Shown here in pieces: positions 10,202-19,109 of a stretch of 64,000 bases of DNA. Every line of letters starts with the position of its first letter. Within the stretch, counting starts at the first letter, position 1. The notes under the pieces were generated by a model. The model was given only the letters and a program-made list of their open reading frames with translations, searched no databases and was not told the DNA's origin. The translations under genes and the position numbers were made by a program. The DNA comes from JAKFEW01 sp036675505 (lineage in GTDB: Bacteria; Cyanobacteriota; Sericytochromatia; S15B-MN24; JAQBPE01). The DNA lies in assembly GCA_036675505.1 (NCBI GenBank), contig JAKFEW010000052.1:1-64000 (forward strand). Reading direction: 5' to 3'.

Positions 10202-11992
10202 ATGGAATCTCCGCTCGTCTCCTGGAACCATCTAGGGGAGCATATCGGCGCCATCCTCACCCACCGCGCCGCCCACCACACGCCGCCCGTCTTCCTCCAC
10301 CTGATGGACGATCATGGGCAGGAGTCCCCGCTGACGCACGACGCCTTGCTCGCGGGCGCCCTGCGCAGGGCGGCGGCGTTGCAGGCGCGGGGCGTGCGGC
10401 CCGGCGATCGCGTGATGGTGGGCCTGCCGACGGGCCTCGCGTTCCTCGAGACCTTCTTCGGCGTCCTGCTCGCCGGCGCGACCGTCGTGCCGTTCTACCC
10501 GCCAGCGCGCGCCAAGGGGCTCGAGGACTACCAGCGCGGCCTCGCGGCAATGACCCGGCGCGTGGCGCCGCGGCTCGTCGTCACCTTCCCGCGCGCGCGG
10601 CTGGCGGTCGAGGCGGCCGTGTTCCAGGCCGGCGGACGGGCCGCGGTGGAACTGGCCGAGGCGCTCATGGGCCTGGCCGAGGCCTTCGTGCCCGTGGCGA
10701 TCGACCCGGCCACGCAGGCGCTGATCCAGTTCACCTCGGGCAGCACCCAGGCGCCCAAGGGCGTCGTGCTCACGCACAGGGCCGTCCTCGAGAACCTCGC
10801 GGCCCTGCACATGGCCGTGCGCCCGCGGGCGGGCGAGGCGGTGGTGTCGTGGCTGCCGCTCTACCACGACATGGGCCTGATCGGCATGATGCTGCTGCCG
10901 CTCTTCCTCGACTTGCAGCTCGTGCTGATGAGCCCGCAGGCCTTCCTGCTCGACGCCAAGCGCTGGCTCTGGGCGATCCACCGCCACCGCGCCACGATCT
11001 CCACGGCGCCGAACTTCGCCTACCAGCTGGTGGCGAACCGCCTGCAGGACAGCGAGCTCGCCGGGCTCGACCTCTCGTCGTGGCGCCTCGCCTACAACGG
11101 CGCCGAGCCCTGCCTGCCCGCCACGCACGACCAGTTCGCGGCGCGGCTCGCGCCCTATGGCTTCGACCCCGGCGCGATCCGCCCGATCTACGGCCTGGCG
11201 GAGCTCGCGGTCGGCGCGGCCTTCTCGCCGGCCGATCGCCCGGCGCGGGTCGACGTAGTCGACCCGCAGGCCCTCGAGGCCGAGGGGGTCGCCCGCCCGC
11301 CGCTCGAGGCGACGCGCGCGTTCGCGAGCGTAGGCCCGCCGCTCACCGGCTACGCCGTCCGCATCACCGACCCCGCCGGCGCGACGCTGCCCGCGCGCCA
11401 GGTGGGCGAGATCCGCATCGCGGGCCCTTCCCTGATGGCCGGCTACCTCGACGACCCGGCCGAGACCGCGCGCACCATCGTCGACGGCTGGCTGCGCACC
11501 GGCGATCTCGGCTACCAGGCCGATGGCGACCTCTTCATCGTCGGCCGCGTGAAGGACATGATCCTCAAGGGCGGCCGCAACTACGCGCCGCACGACCTGG
11601 AGCGGCTCGCGGCCCAGGTCGCCGGCGTGCGCAGCGGCTGCGTCGTGGCCTTCGGCGTGGCCGACGCCGCGCGCGGCACCGAGGCCGTGGTGGTGCTGGC
11701 CGAGACGCGCGAGCCGGTGGCGCGCTATCCCGAGCTCGCGGCGGCGATCGGGCGGGCCGTCGCGGCCGGCCTCGGCCTGCTGCCGGACCGGGTGGAGCTG
11801 CTCGGGCCGGGCCACCTGCCCAAGACGAGCTCCGGCAAGCTGCGGCGCGCCCAGGCGCGGACGGACTGGCTGGGCGGCGGCCTCGTGGCCGCGCGCGAGC
11901 CCGGCGTCTGGGCCATGACCCGCCTGGTCGGCCAGGCCCTCGCCCACCGCGCCACGCGCGCGCTGCCGGCCGGAGGGCCCGCGCGTGCCTGA
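10202..11992 (+). CDS. Fatty acyl-AMP ligase (FAAL)
   Basis: This 596-residue ANL-superfamily enzyme should adenylate a fatty acid and pass it to the acyl carrier protein encoded next. The P-loop LIQFTSGSTQAPKGVVLTH lies near residue 180. SWLPLYHDMGLIG, the FAAL-type VVPFYPPARAKGLEDYQRGLAAM, YGLAE, GWLRTGDLGY and the C-terminal catalytic PKTSSGKLRR are all present. The YPPAR segment and the acyl carrier neighbour favour FAAL over acyl-CoA ligase. It is first in an eight-gene operon, starting a few bases after a -10 element. Acyl chain length is unknown. Confidence 0.92.
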   Translation: MESPLVSWNHLGEHIGAILTHRAAHHTPPVFLHLMDDHGQESPLTHDALLAGALRRAAALQARGVRPGDRVMVGLPTGLAFLETFFGVLLAGATVVPFYPPARAKGLEDYQRGLAAMTRRVAPRLVVTFPRARLAVEAAVFQAGGRAAVELAEALMGLAEAFVPVAIDPATQALIQFTSGSTQAPKGVVLTHRAVLENLAALHMAVRPRAGEAVVSWLPLYHDMGLIGMMLLPLFLDLQLVLMSPQAFLLDAKRWLWAIHRHRATISTAPNFAYQLVANRLQDSELAGLDLSSWRLAYNGAEPCLPATHDQFAARLAPYGFDPGAIRPIYGLAELAVGAAFSPADRPARVDVVDPQALEAEGVARPPLEATRAFASVGPPLTGYAVRITDPAGATLPARQVGEIRIAGPSLMAGYLDDPAETARTIVDGWLRTGDLGYQADGDLFIVGRVKDMILKGGRNYAPHDLERLAAQVAGVRSGCVVAFGVADAARGTEAVVVLAETREPVARYPELAAAIGRAVAAGLGLLPDRVELLGPGHLPKTSSGKLRRAQARTDWLGGGLVAAREPGVWAMTRLVGQALAHRATRALPAGGPARA

Positions 11993-12383
11993 CCCTCGCC
12001 CGCCCGTTCCTGCCCCTCGCCCTCCCGTTCCTGCCCCAGGCACCGCTCTCCATTCCCCCCGCGAGGCGCTCCGCGGCCAGGTGCAGGCCGCGCTCGCGTC
12101 CGTCGGGCAGGCCGTCGGGTTGCCCGACCTCGGCGACGCCGTTGCGCTCGACGGCGATCTGGGCGTCGACAGCTACCACCTCACCGAGGTGGCCCGCCAC
12201 CTCGAAGAGGCCCACGCCCTGCGCTTCACGCTCGTGGACTGGGTGCTCGAGGCGGGCGAGAGCGAGGCCGGCTACACGATCGGCTCGCTCCTGGACTACC
12301 TCGAAGCCCAGCTGGCCGCCCTCCCCCGCCTGGCGACCGACCTGTCGCCCGACCCGACCCCTGAGCTGGAAGCCACCCCATGA
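11985..12383 (+). CDS. Acyl carrier protein
   Basis: The 132-residue protein has a proline-rich N-terminal extension of about 20 residues, then an ACP fold. The phosphopantetheine attachment site is LGVDSYHLTEVARHLEE (Ser63). It starts at a GTG overlapping the end of the acyl-AMP ligase gene, and its stop overlaps the next gene as ATGA. It should carry the acyl chain made by the ligase and present it to the synthase. The extension and the VDSY motif make it a pathway-dedicated carrier and not the fatty-acid-synthesis AcpP. Confidence 0.85.
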   Translation: MPDPRPPVPAPRPPVPAPGTALHSPREALRGQVQAALASVGQAVGLPDLGDAVALDGDLGVDSYHLTEVARHLEEAHALRFTLVDWVLEAGESEAGYTIGSLLDYLEAQLAALPRLATDLSPDPTPELEATP

Positions 12384-13387
12384 ACCGTCCCGTCAAGATC
12401 GTCGCCACCGGCAAGTACCTGCCCGCCAACCCCGTCACCGCGGCGGACCTCGAGGCGCGGATGGGGCTCGAGCCCGGCTGGGTCGAGCGCCGCAGCGGCG
12501 TGAAGGTGCGCTACTTCGCCAACGGCGAGACCGCCTCCGAGATGGGCGCCAGGGCGGCCCAGCGGGCGCTCGACGCCGCGGGCCTCCGCTACGAGGACCT
12601 CGACTGCATCGTGGGCGTCTCGGGCACCCAGGAGCAGGCGATCCCCTGCGGCGCCGCCCTCCTGCAGCGGGCGATGGGCCAGGGCGGCTCCGGCACGCCG
12701 GCCTTCGACGTCAACGCCACCTGCCTGAGTTTCGTGACCGGGCTCGACACGGTGGGCTACATGATCGCGGCCGGGCGCTACAAGCGGGTGCTGCTGGTCG
12801 CCTCGGAGATCGCCTCGGTGGCGCTCGACTGGAAAGAGCGCGAGAGCGCGACGATCCTCGGCGACGGGGCGGCGGCGGCGATCGTCGAGCGGGCCGGGCC
12901 AGAAGACAGCGCGCGCATCGTCTGCGCGCGGATGGAGACGTACAGCGACCATGCGGCGCTCACCCAGACGCGCGGCGGCGGCACCAGGCACCATCCGCGG
13001 GGCTATGCCGGCGACCTCGCCGCGTACACCGAGGAATACTGCCTCTTCGAGATGGACGGCAAGGCCGTCTTCAAGCTCTCGGCGAACGTGCTGCCGGGCT
13101 TCGTGCAGCGCCTGTTCGACCAGGCCGGCCTGACCATGGCCGACATCGACCTGGTGGTGCCCCACCAGGCGAGCCCGGCGGCGCTCTGGCTCATGCAAAG
13201 GCGGCTGAACGTGCCGGCCGAGAAGTGGATGGTGATCGCCCACGACCACGGCAACACCGTCGCGGCCTCGATCCCGCTCGCGCTGCACGAGGCCGTGAGC
13301 CAGGGCCGGCTCAGGCGTGGCCAGCGCGTCATGCTGCTCGGCACCTCGGCCGGGTTCAGCATGGGCGCGATGGTGCTGGATTACTGA
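12380..13387 (+). CDS. 3-oxoacyl-ACP synthase III-like (KASIII / OleA-like)
   Basis: This 335-residue thiolase-fold enzyme has the complete Cys-His-Asn triad: Cys115 in DVNATCLSF, His262 in VVPHQASP and Asn292 in HDHGNTVAAS. FabH starts fatty-acid synthesis with acyl-CoA, while OleA condenses two acyl chains. Either chemistry, on the acyl-ACP made by the upstream genes, is plausible. The ATG overlaps the ACP stop codon (ATGA). A tailoring operon, not fab genes, surrounds it, so a secondary-metabolite role is favoured. Confidence 0.9.
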   Translation: MNRPVKIVATGKYLPANPVTAADLEARMGLEPGWVERRSGVKVRYFANGETASEMGARAAQRALDAAGLRYEDLDCIVGVSGTQEQAIPCGAALLQRAMGQGGSGTPAFDVNATCLSFVTGLDTVGYMIAAGRYKRVLLVASEIASVALDWKERESATILGDGAAAAIVERAGPEDSARIVCARMETYSDHAALTQTRGGGTRHHPRGYAGDLAAYTEEYCLFEMDGKAVFKLSANVLPGFVQRLFDQAGLTMADIDLVVPHQASPAALWLMQRRLNVPAEKWMVIAHDHGNTVAASIPLALHEAVSQGRLRRGQRVMLLGTSAGFSMGAMVLDY

Positions 13388-13405
13388 GCTTTCAGGCGGG
13401 AACCC

Positions 13406-14410
13406 GTGACCATGAACTTCAAGCACCTCGAGGACTACTGGCTCGTGCTCTGCGAGTCGCGCGACGTGGGCCCGAAGCCCCGCGCCTTCAAGCTGCTCGA
13501 CCAGGACGTGGTCGTCTACCGCACGGCGGCCGGCGAGGCGCTGGCCTTCATCGACCGCTGCCCGCACCGCAACGTGCGCATGTCCGAAGGGCGCGTCTGC
13601 GAGGGGCGCCTGGTCTGCCAGTTCCACGGCTGGGAGTTCGACGCCGACGGCCGCTGCGTGCACATCCCGGGCATGACCCCGCGCGACGACCTGCGCGCCC
13701 CCAACCTCAAGAAGCACGCGCTGGTCGAGCAGGCCGGGCTCGTGTTCGTGCGGCTGGGCGCCCCGTCCGACCGCTTGCCCCACGTCCCGGGCCACATCGC
13801 GGACCCGACGCTCGCCACCACCAGCCACCGCACCCACATCGACTGCGGCGCGAGCGACATCGCCGAGAACTTCCTCGACCCCTTCCACACGCCGTTCGTG
13901 CACGCGGGCATCATCCGCACCGCGAGCAAGCGCTGCTTGAACCGCATAGCCCCCGTGCACCTGGACGACGGCCTCGAGGTGGTCTACACCAAGGACGAGC
14001 GGCAGTCGGGCTTCGTCGCGAAGTTCGGCCGCCAGATCGACCGCGAGATGGGCCGCTTCCTGATGCCCGGCATCGTGGAGCTGGAGTACCACGCGGGCGG
14101 CGCCGTCGAGTTCATCAACACGATGTACTTCACGCCCCGCACCCAGACCTCCTCGAGCCTGTACTTCAAGGCGTCGCTGCGCCCCTTCCTGCTGCCGCCG
14201 GCGCTGGTCTACGGCATCGCGGGGCTCGCGATCAAGTACGCCTTGTTGCAGGATCGCGCGATCCTGGAGAAGCAGACCCGCCGGGCCGCGGAGCTGGGTG
14301 GGCGGTACTACGCCAACACCGAGCTCGACATCGTGCGCCGCCAGCTCGACCACCTCTACGCCGGCAACGGCGAGCGCGTGGCGTTCCGCCCGCTCGAGGC
14401 CTTGATATGA
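13406..14410 (+). CDS. Rieske non-haem iron oxygenase
   Basis: This 334-residue oxygenase alpha-subunit-like protein has a Rieske centre (CPH at 52-54, CQFH at 71-74) and a mononuclear iron site (NFLDPFHTPFVH, residues 155-166, with His161 and His166). It should hydroxylate or desaturate an intermediate, and needs an electron-transfer partner that is not encoded nearby. The start is GTG at 13406 or the in-frame ATG two codons later. It follows the synthase by 18 nt. The C-terminal half is unlike the large aromatic-ring oxygenases. Confidence 0.9.
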   Translation: MTMNFKHLEDYWLVLCESRDVGPKPRAFKLLDQDVVVYRTAAGEALAFIDRCPHRNVRMSEGRVCEGRLVCQFHGWEFDADGRCVHIPGMTPRDDLRAPNLKKHALVEQAGLVFVRLGAPSDRLPHVPGHIADPTLATTSHRTHIDCGASDIAENFLDPFHTPFVHAGIIRTASKRCLNRIAPVHLDDGLEVVYTKDERQSGFVAKFGRQIDREMGRFLMPGIVELEYHAGGAVEFINTMYFTPRTQTSSSLYFKASLRPFLLPPALVYGIAGLAIKYALLQDRAILEKQTRRAAELGGRYYANTELDIVRRQLDHLYAGNGERVAFRPLEALI

Positions 14411-14438
14411 GCCGGGCTGTGGCCCGCGGCGGCGCCCG

Positions 14439-15602
14439 ATGAGCACGGTCCTGATCACCGGCGGCCGGGCGCCCGTGGCGCTCGACCTCGCGCGCCTGCT
14501 CCACGCCGCCGGCCATCGCGTGATCGTGGCCGAGAGCCTGCCGCGCCACCTGTGCGCCCGCTCGCGCGCGGTCGCCCGCAGCTACCGCGTGCCGGCGCCC
14601 AACCCCGATCGCGCGGGCTTCGTGGCGGCGCTGGCGCGCATCGTGCGCGAGGAGCGGGTCGACCTGCTCCTGCCCACCTGCGAGGAGGTGTTCCACGTGG
14701 CGGCCGGCCGCGCCGTGCTCGACCCGCTGTGTGAGGTCTTCACAGCCCCGCTCGACCAGCTGCGGCGCCTGCACAGCAAGCTCGATTTCATCCGCTCGCT
14801 GGCGGCGCGCGGCGTGGCCGTGCCCGAGACCTGGGAGCTCACCTCGGGCGAGGACCTGCAGGCGCTCTGGGGCCGGCTGGGCGCGGGCGAGCGGCTCGTC
14901 TTCAAGCCCGTGTTCTCGCGCTTCGCCGTCGACGTCGCCTTCGCGACCGCCGGCGAGGCCCTGCCCGCGATCGCCCCGACCCTGGCGCGCCCGTGGGTCG
15001 CCCAGCGCTTCGTCGCGGGCCGCGCCCTCTGCACCTACGGCATCGCCCGCGGCGGGCGGCTGCTGGCCCACGCCGCCTACGACGCCGAGTTCACGGCCGG
15101 CCAGGGCGCGAGCATCAGCTTCCGGCCGCTCGCGCACGCCGGCCTGCGCGCGTGGGTCGCGGACTTCGTCGCGGCCGAGCGCTTCACGGGGCAGCTCGCC
15201 TTCGACTTCATCGAGGCGCCGGACGGCACGCTCTACCCGCTCGAATGCAACCCGCGCGCCACCAGCGGGGTCCACCTGTTCACGCCCGAGGACGGGCTGG
15301 ACCGCGCCCTGCTCGGCCACGACCCGCCAGCCGACCCGATCGAGCCGCGGCCCGCGGCCGCGGCCGTGCTGGCGCTCGCGATGTGGCTCTACGCCCTGCC
15401 CGCCGTGCGGACGCCCGCGCAGGCCGGGGCCTGGCTCGCGCGCATGGGCGGCGCGCGCGACGCGATCTTCCGCTGGGACGACCCGCTGCCCTTCCTCAGC
15501 CAGTTCGCCGTCTTCGGCCACCTCGTGGCCGCAGGCCTGCACGACGGCACCTCCGCGCTCGCGGCCTCCACGCGTGACATCGAATGGAACGGGGCTTCAT
15601 GA
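14439..15602 (+). CDS. ATP-grasp enzyme (carboxylate-amine/thiol ligase type)
   Basis: The 387-residue protein begins with a pre-ATP-grasp Rossmann region (VLITGGRAPVALDLARLLHAAGHRVIVAES). The ATP-grasp core follows, with FKPVFSRF, AFDFIEAPDGTLYPLECNPRATSGVHLF supplying the metal-binding Glu and Asn. Such enzymes activate a carboxylate as acyl phosphate and join it to an amine or other nucleophile. Here that could be conjugation of the fatty product to an amino acid or similar molecule. Its stop overlaps the next start as ATGA. Confidence 0.85.
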   Translation: MSTVLITGGRAPVALDLARLLHAAGHRVIVAESLPRHLCARSRAVARSYRVPAPNPDRAGFVAALARIVREERVDLLLPTCEEVFHVAAGRAVLDPLCEVFTAPLDQLRRLHSKLDFIRSLAARGVAVPETWELTSGEDLQALWGRLGAGERLVFKPVFSRFAVDVAFATAGEALPAIAPTLARPWVAQRFVAGRALCTYGIARGGRLLAHAAYDAEFTAGQGASISFRPLAHAGLRAWVADFVAAERFTGQLAFDFIEAPDGTLYPLECNPRATSGVHLFTPEDGLDRALLGHDPPADPIEPRPAAAAVLALAMWLYALPAVRTPAQAGAWLARMGGARDAIFRWDDPLPFLSQFAVFGHLVAAGLHDGTSALAASTRDIEWNGAS

Positions 15603-16600
15603 AACGCGCGCTCGTCACCGGCGGCACCGGCTTCCTCGGGCAGAAGCTGGCCCTGCGCCTCCAGGCCGCGGGCTGGCAGGTGGCGGCGCTCGGGCGCAAC
15701 GAGGCGATCGGCCGCGCGCTCGAGGCCCAGGGCGTGCCCTTCGTGCGCGCCGACCTCACGGACCGCCAGGCGGTGGACCTGGCCTGCCGTGGGCAGGACG
15801 TGGTGTTCCACAGCGGCGCGCTCTCCTCGCCCTGGGGGCCTTACGAGGCTTTCTTCCAGGCGAACGTGCTGGGCACCCAGCACGTGGCGGACGCCTGCCT
15901 GGCGCACGGCGTCGGGCGCCTGGTGCACGTCTCGACGCCCAGCCTGTACTTCGACTTCCGCGACCGCGAGGACATCCTGGAGACCGACCCGCTGCCCGCG
16001 AAGGGCGTCAACGCGTACGCCGAGACCAAGCGGATCGCGGAAGGCGTGGTCGACGCGGCCCACGCCCGCGGCCTGCCCACGATCACGATCCGCCCGCGCG
16101 GCATCTTCGGCCCCGGCGACACGGCGATCTTGCCGCGCCTCGTGCGCGCGAACCAGGCCGGGCGCCTGCCGCTCTTCGATGACGGCCGCGCGCGCATCGA
16201 CGTGACCTACGTCGAGAACGTGGTCGACGCGCTGCTCGCCTGCGCGACGGCGCCCGCGGCGGCGCTCGGCGCGAAGTACAACCTCACGAACGGCGAGCCG
16301 ATGGCGGTCTGCGAGCTCTTGCCGCGGGTCTTCGCCGCGCTCGACATGCCTTACCGCCCGCGGCGCGTCGGCTACCTCCAGGGCCTCGTGACGGCCCAGG
16401 CGCTGGAGTGGGCGGCCCACGCCGTGGGCGGCGGCCGCGAGCCGCTTTTGACCTGTTACGCCGTGGGCCTGCTCGCGAAGCACCAGACCCTCGACATCAC
16501 GGCCGCCAGGCAGGCGCTCGGCTACGTGCCGCGCGTGAGCGTGGCGGACGGCCTCGCCGCGTTCGCGGCCTGGTGGAAGGAGACCGCCCATGCCCGTTGA
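15599..16600 (+). CDS. NAD(P)-dependent epimerase/3-beta-HSD-type reductase (extended SDR)
   Basis: This 333-residue extended SDR has TGGTGFLG at residues 7-14, a Ser-Thr in HVSTPS near 112 and the catalytic YxxxK at Tyr140/Lys144. The sequence resembles OleD-like 2-alkyl-3-ketoalkanoate reductases and 3-beta-hydroxysteroid dehydrogenases, which fits reduction of a beta-keto product of the upstream synthase. The ATG at 15599 overlaps the ATP-grasp stop (ATGA). An in-frame ATG at 15584 is possible but less likely. The stop overlaps the next gene by 11 bp. Confidence 0.87.
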   Translation: MKRALVTGGTGFLGQKLALRLQAAGWQVAALGRNEAIGRALEAQGVPFVRADLTDRQAVDLACRGQDVVFHSGALSSPWGPYEAFFQANVLGTQHVADACLAHGVGRLVHVSTPSLYFDFRDREDILETDPLPAKGVNAYAETKRIAEGVVDAAHARGLPTITIRPRGIFGPGDTAILPRLVRANQAGRLPLFDDGRARIDVTYVENVVDALLACATAPAAALGAKYNLTNGEPMAVCELLPRVFAALDMPYRPRRVGYLQGLVTAQALEWAAHAVGGGREPLLTCYAVGLLAKHQTLDITAARQALGYVPRVSVADGLAAFAAWWKETAHAR

Positions 16601-17447
16601 GCTCACCCTGCTGGCGGCCGGCCACTGCACGCACCTGGAGGCCATGGTGATGGCCGGCGGCGCGCTGCGGCAGGTGAAGTTCCCCGCGCTGGTCGGCGTG
16701 ATCCGCCACCCGCGGCATGGGCTGGTGCTCTTCGACACCGGCTACTCGCAGCGCTTCTTCGAGGAGACCAGCGGCTTCCCCGCGAGCATCTACCGCCAGA
16801 CCACGCCGGTGGTCTACCAGGCGTCGGACGGCGTCGCGGCCCAGCTCACCGCCCGCGGCCTGCGGCCCGAGGACGTGAGCCTCGTGCTGCTCTCGCACTT
16901 CCACGCCGACCACATAGGCGGCGCGCGCGACTTCCCGCGCGCGCGCTTCGTCTGCTACGCCGACGCCTGGCGGCGCATCCGCCACCTCACAGGCTTCGCC
17001 GCGCTCAAGCAGGCCTTCTTGCCGGGGTTGCTGCCGCCCGATTTCGAGGCGCGCACCCAGGCGGTGGAGGACTTGCAGGAAGTCGAGCTGCCCGAGCGGC
17101 TGCGGCCCTTCGAGGTGGGCGCCGACCTCTTCGGCGACGGCAGCGTGGTGGTGGTGCCGCTGCCTGGCCACGCGGTCGGGCACTACGGCGTGCTCATCGA
17201 CACCGAGCCCGCGCCCACCTTCCTGGTGGCCGACGCCTGCTGGCTCTCGCAGGCCTTCCGCGAGAACTTGTTGCCGCACCCGCTCGCCAACCTGATCTTC
17301 GACGATCCGCAGGCCTACCGCGCGTCGCTCCGGCGCATCCACGAGCTGCACCGCCGCGACCCGCTGGTGCAGATCCTGCCCTCGCACTGCCGCGAGGTCT
17401 GGGCCGCCCGGGTGGAAGGCGCCGACGCGGCGGCGATCGCGCCGTGA
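16590..17447 (+). CDS. Metallo-beta-lactamase-fold hydrolase (lactonase-like)
   Basis: This 285-residue protein carries the dinuclear metal motif HFHADHIGG (residues 103-111), LPGHAVGHYG and a later VADACW acid. The fold and length are like N-acyl-homoserine lactonases and related hydrolases. In this operon it could open a lactone or release a thioester-bound product. Start and stop overlap both neighbours, the stop as GTGA, so it is fully coupled to the operon. Confidence 0.85.
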   Translation: MPVELTLLAAGHCTHLEAMVMAGGALRQVKFPALVGVIRHPRHGLVLFDTGYSQRFFEETSGFPASIYRQTTPVVYQASDGVAAQLTARGLRPEDVSLVLLSHFHADHIGGARDFPRARFVCYADAWRRIRHLTGFAALKQAFLPGLLPPDFEARTQAVEDLQEVELPERLRPFEVGADLFGDGSVVVVPLPGHAVGHYGVLIDTEPAPTFLVADACWLSQAFRENLLPHPLANLIFDDPQAYRASLRRIHELHRRDPLVQILPSHCREVWAARVEGADAAAIAP

Positions 17448-18631
17448 CGACCGAGCTCCACGCGCGCGTCACCGCGCCCGTCGCCACCTTCCACAACGGG
17501 CCCGACCCGGACACGATTCCCTGGCCCGCCACGCCGGACGGCGACTACGCCCGGCGCTACATGACGCCGCTCATGCGCGACGGCGTGGCGGCCCACATCG
17601 CGAACGTGGACACGCACTTGGCGGTGGTGCGCGTCGACGACTTCGCGCTGCCTGCCACCGTGAACGATGCGCAGTGGGACAACTGCTACGTCTGCGCCCC
17701 GTACAACCACTACGTGGATTACGCGCGCGAGGAGCTCAAGACGCTCGGCGAGCCGTTCGCCGAGGCCGCGCTCGGGCTGGCGCTGCACGGCATCGGCGCG
17801 GCGCTCAGGCTCGGCGAGGTCAACAAGGTGGTCCACGTGAACAACTGGCTGCTCTCGACCAACCTGTACCCGCCGCTGACGCGAGCGCAGGTCGACGCGG
17901 TCACGCGGCTGCTGGTCGCGCGCTTCCCGGACCACGCGATCGTGTGGCGCTCGGTGAACACCGTGGAGGGGCAGGCGCTGTGGCAAGCCTTCGAGGCCGC
18001 GGGCTACCAGCCCGTCGCGAGCCGCCAGCTGTATTACCAGTATCCGGCCGACGACGCCTTCTACAACCACGACCACCGCAAGATCTGGCGCAAGGACCTC
18101 AAGCTGCTGCGCACGAGCGCCTACGAGCTGCTCGGGCCGGAGGCCTTGACCGAGGCCGACCTCCCACGGCTCAAGGCGCTCTACGACCAGCTCTACCTCG
18201 AGAAGTACTCCTACCACAACCCGCAGTTCACGCTGCGCTACCTGGCGACGGCGCTCGCCACGGGCACCCTCGAGCTGCGCGCGCTCAGGCACCGCGAGAC
18301 CGGCGCCATCGACGGCGTGGCCGGCTTCTTCGTGCGCAACGGCGCGCTGACCACGCCGCTCTTCGGCTACGACGTCCACCTGCCGCAGGCGGTCGGCCTG
18401 TACCGCATGCTGACGGCCGTGATGTACCTCGAGGCCCAGGCGCGCGGCCTGTTGCTCAACATGAGCTCGGGCGCGGCCGGCTTCAAGCGCTCGCGCGGCG
18501 GGCGCGGGAACATCGAGGCGAGCATGGTCTTCCATGCGCACCTGCCGCCGCACCGGCGTGCGACCTGGGCCCTGCTGGCCGGCCTGATCAATGGGGTGGC
18601 GGTGCCGCTGATGCGGCGCTACAAGGTCTGA
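17444..18631 (+). CDS. Acyltransferase-like protein (GNAT/FemAB-like)
   Basis: The 395-residue protein has no strong motif I can name. The C-terminal half (KYSYHNPQFTLRYLATALATGTLELRALRHRETGAIDGVAGFF..GLYRMLTAVMYLEAQARGLLLNMSSGAAGFKRSRGG) looks like the second domain of FemAB/GNAT-type acyltransferases. The middle segment, INxWLxSTNLYPPL, is distinctive. It is the last gene of the operon and starts at a GTG overlapping the hydrolase stop. It may transfer the finished acyl group. Function is inferred mainly from context. Confidence 0.7.
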   Translation: MTTELHARVTAPVATFHNGPDPDTIPWPATPDGDYARRYMTPLMRDGVAAHIANVDTHLAVVRVDDFALPATVNDAQWDNCYVCAPYNHYVDYAREELKTLGEPFAEAALGLALHGIGAALRLGEVNKVVHVNNWLLSTNLYPPLTRAQVDAVTRLLVARFPDHAIVWRSVNTVEGQALWQAFEAAGYQPVASRQLYYQYPADDAFYNHDHRKIWRKDLKLLRTSAYELLGPEALTEADLPRLKALYDQLYLEKYSYHNPQFTLRYLATALATGTLELRALRHRETGAIDGVAGFFVRNGALTTPLFGYDVHLPQAVGLYRMLTAVMYLEAQARGLLLNMSSGAAGFKRSRGGRGNIEASMVFHAHLPPHRRATWALLAGLINGVAVPLMRRYKV

Positions 18632-18724
18632 GGCCGGGCGATCGTCGCCTGTGCCTGGTTGCCTGGGCCCGCGGGCGGGTATGAGGGCAGCCGCACCCCT
18701 TACACCCGAGAGAGGTCCTGCCTG

Positions 18725-19105
18725 ATGGCTTCACCCAAGCTTTTCGCCCTGGCGCTCGCGCTGGCGTTCGCCGTCGTCGCCCTGCCCGCCCCCGCAGCCG
18801 ATGCCCAGCGGGTCGGCAGCGGCTCGAAAGGCGACGCCAAGCAGAAGGGCGGCGACCTGCTCGGCGGCTTCGACAAGTTCGACAAGGACAAGGACGGCGT
18901 GATCACCCTCGCGGAGACCAAGGCCGCTTACAAGAAGAAGCCCAAGCGGCTCAAGAAGGCCGGCGAGATCTTCAAGCGCTGGGACAAGAACGGCGACGGC
19001 GAGGTGACCAAGGCCGAGTACAAGGCCTACGCGGCGAGCAAGCGGGCCGGCGGCACGACCGCGAAGAAGAAGCAGACCGAAGAGGACGCGGAAGAAGAGG
19101 AATAG
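18725..19105 (+). CDS. Secreted EF-hand calcium-binding protein
   Basis: This 126-residue protein has an N-terminal signal peptide (about 28 residues, cleaved after ADA) and two canonical EF-hand loops, DKDKDGVITLAE (53-64) and DKNGDGEVTKAE (87-98). A Lys-rich then Glu-rich tail follows. The start was set at the ATG after GAGAGG, giving a good signal peptide. It is 4 bp from the next gene, a secreted papain-like protein, so the pair is likely co-transcribed. A calcium-sensing partner role is an inference. Confidence 0.85.
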   Translation: MASPKLFALALALAFAVVALPAPAADAQRVGSGSKGDAKQKGGDLLGGFDKFDKDKDGVITLAETKAAYKKKPKRLKKAGEIFKRWDKNGDGEVTKAEYKAYAASKRAGGTTAKKKQTEEDAEEEE

Positions 19106-19109
19106 CCCC

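Noticed and set aside
12296..14458. 720-codon open frame antisense to the KASIII and Rieske genes
   Set aside because: Composition is Arg/Ala/Gly/His-rich with no domain, as expected opposite a high-GC coding strand; both sense genes have complete catalytic motifs.
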